Below are positions 5,512 through 7,623 of a DNA stretch of 7,623 nucleotides, one piece after another. Source of the stretch: Candidatus Margulisiibacteriota bacterium (GTDB lineage: Bacteria; Margulisbacteria; Termititenacia; Termititenacales; Termititenacaceae). The stretch's first letter is position 1. The number at the start of each line of letters is the position of its first letter. Both the position numbers and the translations under genes were made by a program. The notes under the pieces were generated by a model, which ran no database searches, was not told the DNA's origin, and was given only the letters and a program-made list of their open reading frames with translations. Location of the stretch: contig JAISEH010000030.1 of NCBI GenBank assembly GCA_031264205.1, positions 1 to 7,623 on the forward strand, given 5' to 3'.

Positions 5512-5904
5512 ATGCCGAACCGCCGGGAAATAGAAGAAAAAGAAGCGAGACATCGCCAGAAAATCAAGAAGACCACGCTGGAGCTGGAAAACAAAGAGGC
5601 CGGTGAGCGTTCGGCGATCGCCATACGCTACGATGTGGAGCATGACGCGGCGCCGGTGATTTTAGCGGCCGGCCGTGGCGAGTTTGCCGAAGATATTTTG
5701 CGGATCGCCGAAGACCACAAAATCCCTTTTTACGAGGACAAAGGTCTGGCCGATCTTTTGCTCAAGCTGGAGGTCAGTACAGAAGTGCCGCCGGAGCTGT
5801 ATACTTTGATCGCCGAAGTTTTGGCGTTTATTTTCCGTCTGGATCAGATGGCGTCGAAACGCGAAAGACTCTACAAGCGCGTTAAGGAAATGGACGATGA
5901 ATAA
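5512..5904 (+). CDS. Soluble FlhB C-terminal-domain-like protein (YlqH/FlhX type)
   Basis: A 130-aa protein matching the cytoplasmic domain of FlhB/YscU-family export-gate proteins without their membrane part. After a charged helical leader (1-29) come SAIAIRYD (34-41), AAPVILAAGRGEFAEDILRIA, HKIPFYEDKGLADLLLKLEV and VPPELYTLIAEVLAFIF, each in the FlhB order. The autocleavage motif NPTH that precedes this block in FlhB is replaced by AGER (30-33), so it should not self-cleave. Stand-alone relatives are known (B. subtilis YlqH, H. pylori FlhX) and FlhX can replace the lost FlhB-C part. GAGG at 5501-5504, inside the end of the previous gene, is the ribosome binding site seven bases before the ATG. 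The gap to the FliK-like gene is 2 bp. A partnership with the FliK-like product is inferred from known FliK-FlhB contacts. Confidence 0.82.
   Translation: MPNRREIEEKEARHRQKIKKTTLELENKEAGERSAIAIRYDVEHDAAPVILAAGRGEFAEDILRIAEDHKIPFYEDKGLADLLLKLEVSTEVPPELYTLIAEVLAFIFRLDQMASKRERLYKRVKEMDDE
5884..5888 (+). promoter_or_regulatory. Ribosome binding site deciding the rod-like protein start
   Basis: AAGGA lies eight bases before ATG 5897 inside the end of the FlhB-like gene. It supports the start that includes the N-terminal signal peptide. Confidence 0.75.
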
Positions 5905-6655
5905 GCCGCCTAAAATCTTAATTGCTGTTTTCGCCGCGAGCTGTCTGCTGGCCGCGGCCAATAAGTCGACGACCGACGCGCTGGACACTTACGAAAAACA
6001 ATATGGCGCGCTGATGAACAATGTCGTCAATGTGAATACACCGGGTTACCGCGCGGTCCAGGTTGTTACGCGTCTGGATAAAAACGGCAATCTGGTCACG
6101 GAAGAATCCGCGCTCTTTTTCAAAGTCGGCGCGATGACTTTTAGCGGTGATCCTCTGCATGTGGCGATCGACGGTCCGGGCTTTTTTTCGGTGCGCACGC
6201 CGCAGGGCGACCTGTTTACACGCGACGGCCGTTTTACCATAAGCAGCGAAGGAGAGCTGGTCTCGCTGGCCGGCCGTTATCCGGTGCTGTCCGCGGGCGG
6301 CAGTACTATTCAACTGAACATGAACGATTCCCTCAATTTGCAGATTTCCGAAACCGGTTTGATTTTTCGGGACGGCGAAATGCTTGACCGGCTGGCGGTC
6401 GGAGAAATTGATCAGTCCGTTACTCTGCGGACTGTCAACGGCTCTTTTTTTGAAGCGCCGGACAACGAAGGCGCGTTTATCAATTTGGAAACTCCGCGCG
6501 TCCGGCAGTATTATTTTGAAGGCTCCAATGTCGACATGTCCGAGGAGCTGGTGGCCATGCCGGACATTTCCAAGAAATACGACGCCAACGCTAAAGTTTT
6601 GCAGATCATGAAAAAGATCACCACCACCGGACGGGAGATGGGCAGCGCGCAATAA
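5897..6655 (+). CDS. FlgF/FlgG-like flagellar basal-body rod protein with Sec-type signal peptide
   Basis: A 252-aa relative of flagellar rod and hook proteins. Rod landmarks are all present: NNVVNVNTPGYRA (41-53), the core HVAIDGPGFFSVRTPQGDLF with TRDGRF and GELVSLAG (from 88), and the C-terminal helix region with EGSNVDMSEELVAMPDI (from 208) and YDANAKVLQIMKKI. FlgF and FlgG are of similar length. The oddity is the start: MNKPPK followed by a hydrophobic stretch (7-21, ILIAVFAASCLLAAA) that looks like a Sec signal peptide, with either an AAA signal-peptidase-I site or an imperfect lipobox (AAS-C16). Flagellar rod proteins are normally exported by type III secretion without a cleaved signal. 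The start is backed by AAGGA at 5884-5888 and an 8-bp overlap with the FlhB-like gene. Periplasmic or outer-membrane location is inferred. It cannot be assigned to FlgF or FlgG with certainty. Confidence 0.85.
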   Translation: MNKPPKILIAVFAASCLLAAANKSTTDALDTYEKQYGALMNNVVNVNTPGYRAVQVVTRLDKNGNLVTEESALFFKVGAMTFSGDPLHVAIDGPGFFSVRTPQGDLFTRDGRFTISSEGELVSLAGRYPVLSAGGSTIQLNMNDSLNLQISETGLIFRDGEMLDRLAVGEIDQSVTLRTVNGSFFEAPDNEGAFINLETPRVRQYYFEGSNVDMSEELVAMPDISKKYDANAKVLQIMKKITTTGREMGSAQ

Positions 6656-7623
6656 TGCTGACAAAAAAAGAACTGGAACAAAGAGAAGCGCATTTTTTGG
6701 CTGAATACGCGGCGCGGAGCAGTCAGTCGCGCGGACGGGTTTATGCCGAGCCGCCGCCGGAGCATCGCACTGAGTTTCAGCGCGACCGCGACCGCGTGAT
6801 CCATTGCCGTGCTTTCCGCCGGCTCAAGCACAAGACGCAGGTTTTCGTGACCACGCAGCCGGGCGACCATTATCGCACGCGGCTCACACATTCGCTGGAA
6901 GTGACGCAGATCTCCCGCGACCTGGCGCGCATGTTGGGCTTGAATGAAGACCTCGCGGAAACCATCGCGCTGGCGCATGATCTCGGTCATACGCCTTTTG
7001 GTCACACCGGCGAGCACGCGTTGAACGAATTGCTGCGGGATTTCGGCGGTTTTGAGCACAATCGCCAGAGCCGGAAAATCGTGGAAAGCATCGAGAAAAA
7101 ATATCCGGCGTTTGACGGCTTGAATTTATCTTACGAAGTGCTTGACGGCCTGATCAAACACCGCAGTCCCTATGACGATAGCGGCGCGCCGCGCGAGCAA
7201 GCGCCGTCGCTGGAAGCGCAGCTGGTCAATCTGGCCGACGAGACCGCTTACAATAGCCACGACATCGATGACGCGATTGCTTCCGGTTTATTGACTTTGC
7301 AGGATTTACAACAGGTCAGCCTCTGGGCAGAGCTTAGCGCCCAGAATAAAAAAGAAAATCCGCAAATCTCAGACCGCTCTCTGGTCGATCTAAATATCCG
7401 CGCGCTGATCGGCCTGCTGATCAACGATATTGCTTTTGAGACCGAGCGGCGTCTGGCCGCGCGCGGCGTGAAAACTCTGCAGGATGTTTATCAGGCCGAG
7501 ACCGAGTTAGTCGGCTTCAGTCCGGCTCTGGCGGAAAAAATCACCGAGCTGCGTAAATTTTTGTACGCCAAATTTTATCAGCACCCGGAAGTTTTGCGAC
7601 ACAATCAAGAAGCGGAAAACGTG
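6655..7623 (+). CDS. dgt: dGTPase-like HD-domain triphosphohydrolase, 3' end cut by window
   Basis: Deoxyguanosinetriphosphate triphosphohydrolase-like protein, which would cut dGTP or other dNTPs to the nucleoside and triphosphate and so help set nucleotide pools. The visible 323 codons have no stop, so the gene continues past 7623. The N-terminus is typical: RGRVYAEP (26-33), RTEFQRDRDRVIHCRAFRRLKHKTQVF (38-64). The HD metal site is intact: H79 in RLTHSLEV, H108-D109 in AHDLGHTPFGH, and D195 in NLADETAYNSHDIDDA. The R-F-RR-KHKTQVF block and the size fit the type found outside the E. coli Dgt group. The ATG overlaps the preceding stop by one base (TAATG), pointing to translational coupling with the rod-like gene; there is no well-placed Shine-Dalgarno. 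The link with the flagella-like genes may be only positional. Confidence 0.93.
   Translation, partial: MLTKKELEQREAHFLAEYAARSSQSRGRVYAEPPPEHRTEFQRDRDRVIHCRAFRRLKHKTQVFVTTQPGDHYRTRLTHSLEVTQISRDLARMLGLNEDLAETIALAHDLGHTPFGHTGEHALNELLRDFGGFEHNRQSRKIVESIEKKYPAFDGLNLSYEVLDGLIKHRSPYDDSGAPREQAPSLEAQLVNLADETAYNSHDIDDAIASGLLTLQDLQQVSLWAELSAQNKKENPQISDRSLVDLNIRALIGLLINDIAFETERRLAARGVKTLQDVYQAETELVGFSPALAEKITELRKFLYAKFYQHPEVLRHNQEAENV

Noticed and set aside
5918..6664. 248-codon open frame on the - strand opposite the rod-like gene
   Set aside because: Shadow of the FlgF/FlgG-like gene, which has full family motifs and a ribosome site; the antisense product shows none.
6511..7059. 182-codon open frame on the - strand across the rod-like/dgt junction
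   Set aside because: Antisense to two strong genes; no recognisable domain and no start signal.

Overview
The window (7,623 bp) is chromosomal bacterial DNA, densely packed with genes. Conserved housekeeping genes (mutL, a short argA-type acetyltransferase, dgt) lie beside a three-gene cluster of flagellar/type III-related genes and one phage-type tail-collar gene with its own regulator. Hand-counted GC is about 60-68% in sample lines of mutL and dgt but only about 42-52% in the regulator and collar genes, which suggests the latter pair has a different history. MutL carries the endonuclease motif found in bacteria without MutH. The mix of flagellar relatives with a deep-branching look points to an uncultured or early-branching phylum (Margulisbacteria- or Elusimicrobiota-like), but that is a guess from gene style and not a determination.

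Layout: (1) 1-659, + strand: a lytic transglycosylase-like protein whose reading frame is open to the left window edge. (2) 679-2784, - strand: mutL, preceded 30 bp upstream by a 98-aa XRE-type HTH regulator that probably shares its transcript; mutL converges on the transglycosylase with a 19-bp gap. (3) 2785-2881: a short divergent control region with an exact consensus sigma70 promoter (TTGACA, 17 bp, TATAAT) and two related palindromes fitting AACYATRGTT, centred 29 bp apart. (4) 2882-3706, + strand: a phage tail-collar/tail-fibre-like protein with six His-x-His motifs and no other phage gene nearby. (5) 3748-4215: short N-acetylglutamate synthase. (6) 4224-7623, + strand: an apparent operon starting at an extended -10 promoter embedded in a 9-bp-arm inverted repeat. 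It encodes a FliK/YlqG-like protein, a soluble FlhB-C-like protein without the NPTH cleavage motif, a FlgF/FlgG-like rod protein that begins with a Sec-type signal peptide, and a dGTPase-type HD hydrolase cut by the window end. These genes are 2 bp apart or overlap.

The most noteworthy candidate system is the HTH/tail-collar pair. A small regulator faces a solitary collar fibre across two matching operator-like sites and a perfect promoter, and the same regulator leads the mutL transcript. The second is the flagella-like trio, in which the rod-like protein appears to be routed through Sec instead of the flagellar type III exporter. There is no gene-free stretch above 300 bp, and I saw no tRNA, rRNA, CRISPR array, integrase or insertion sequence.
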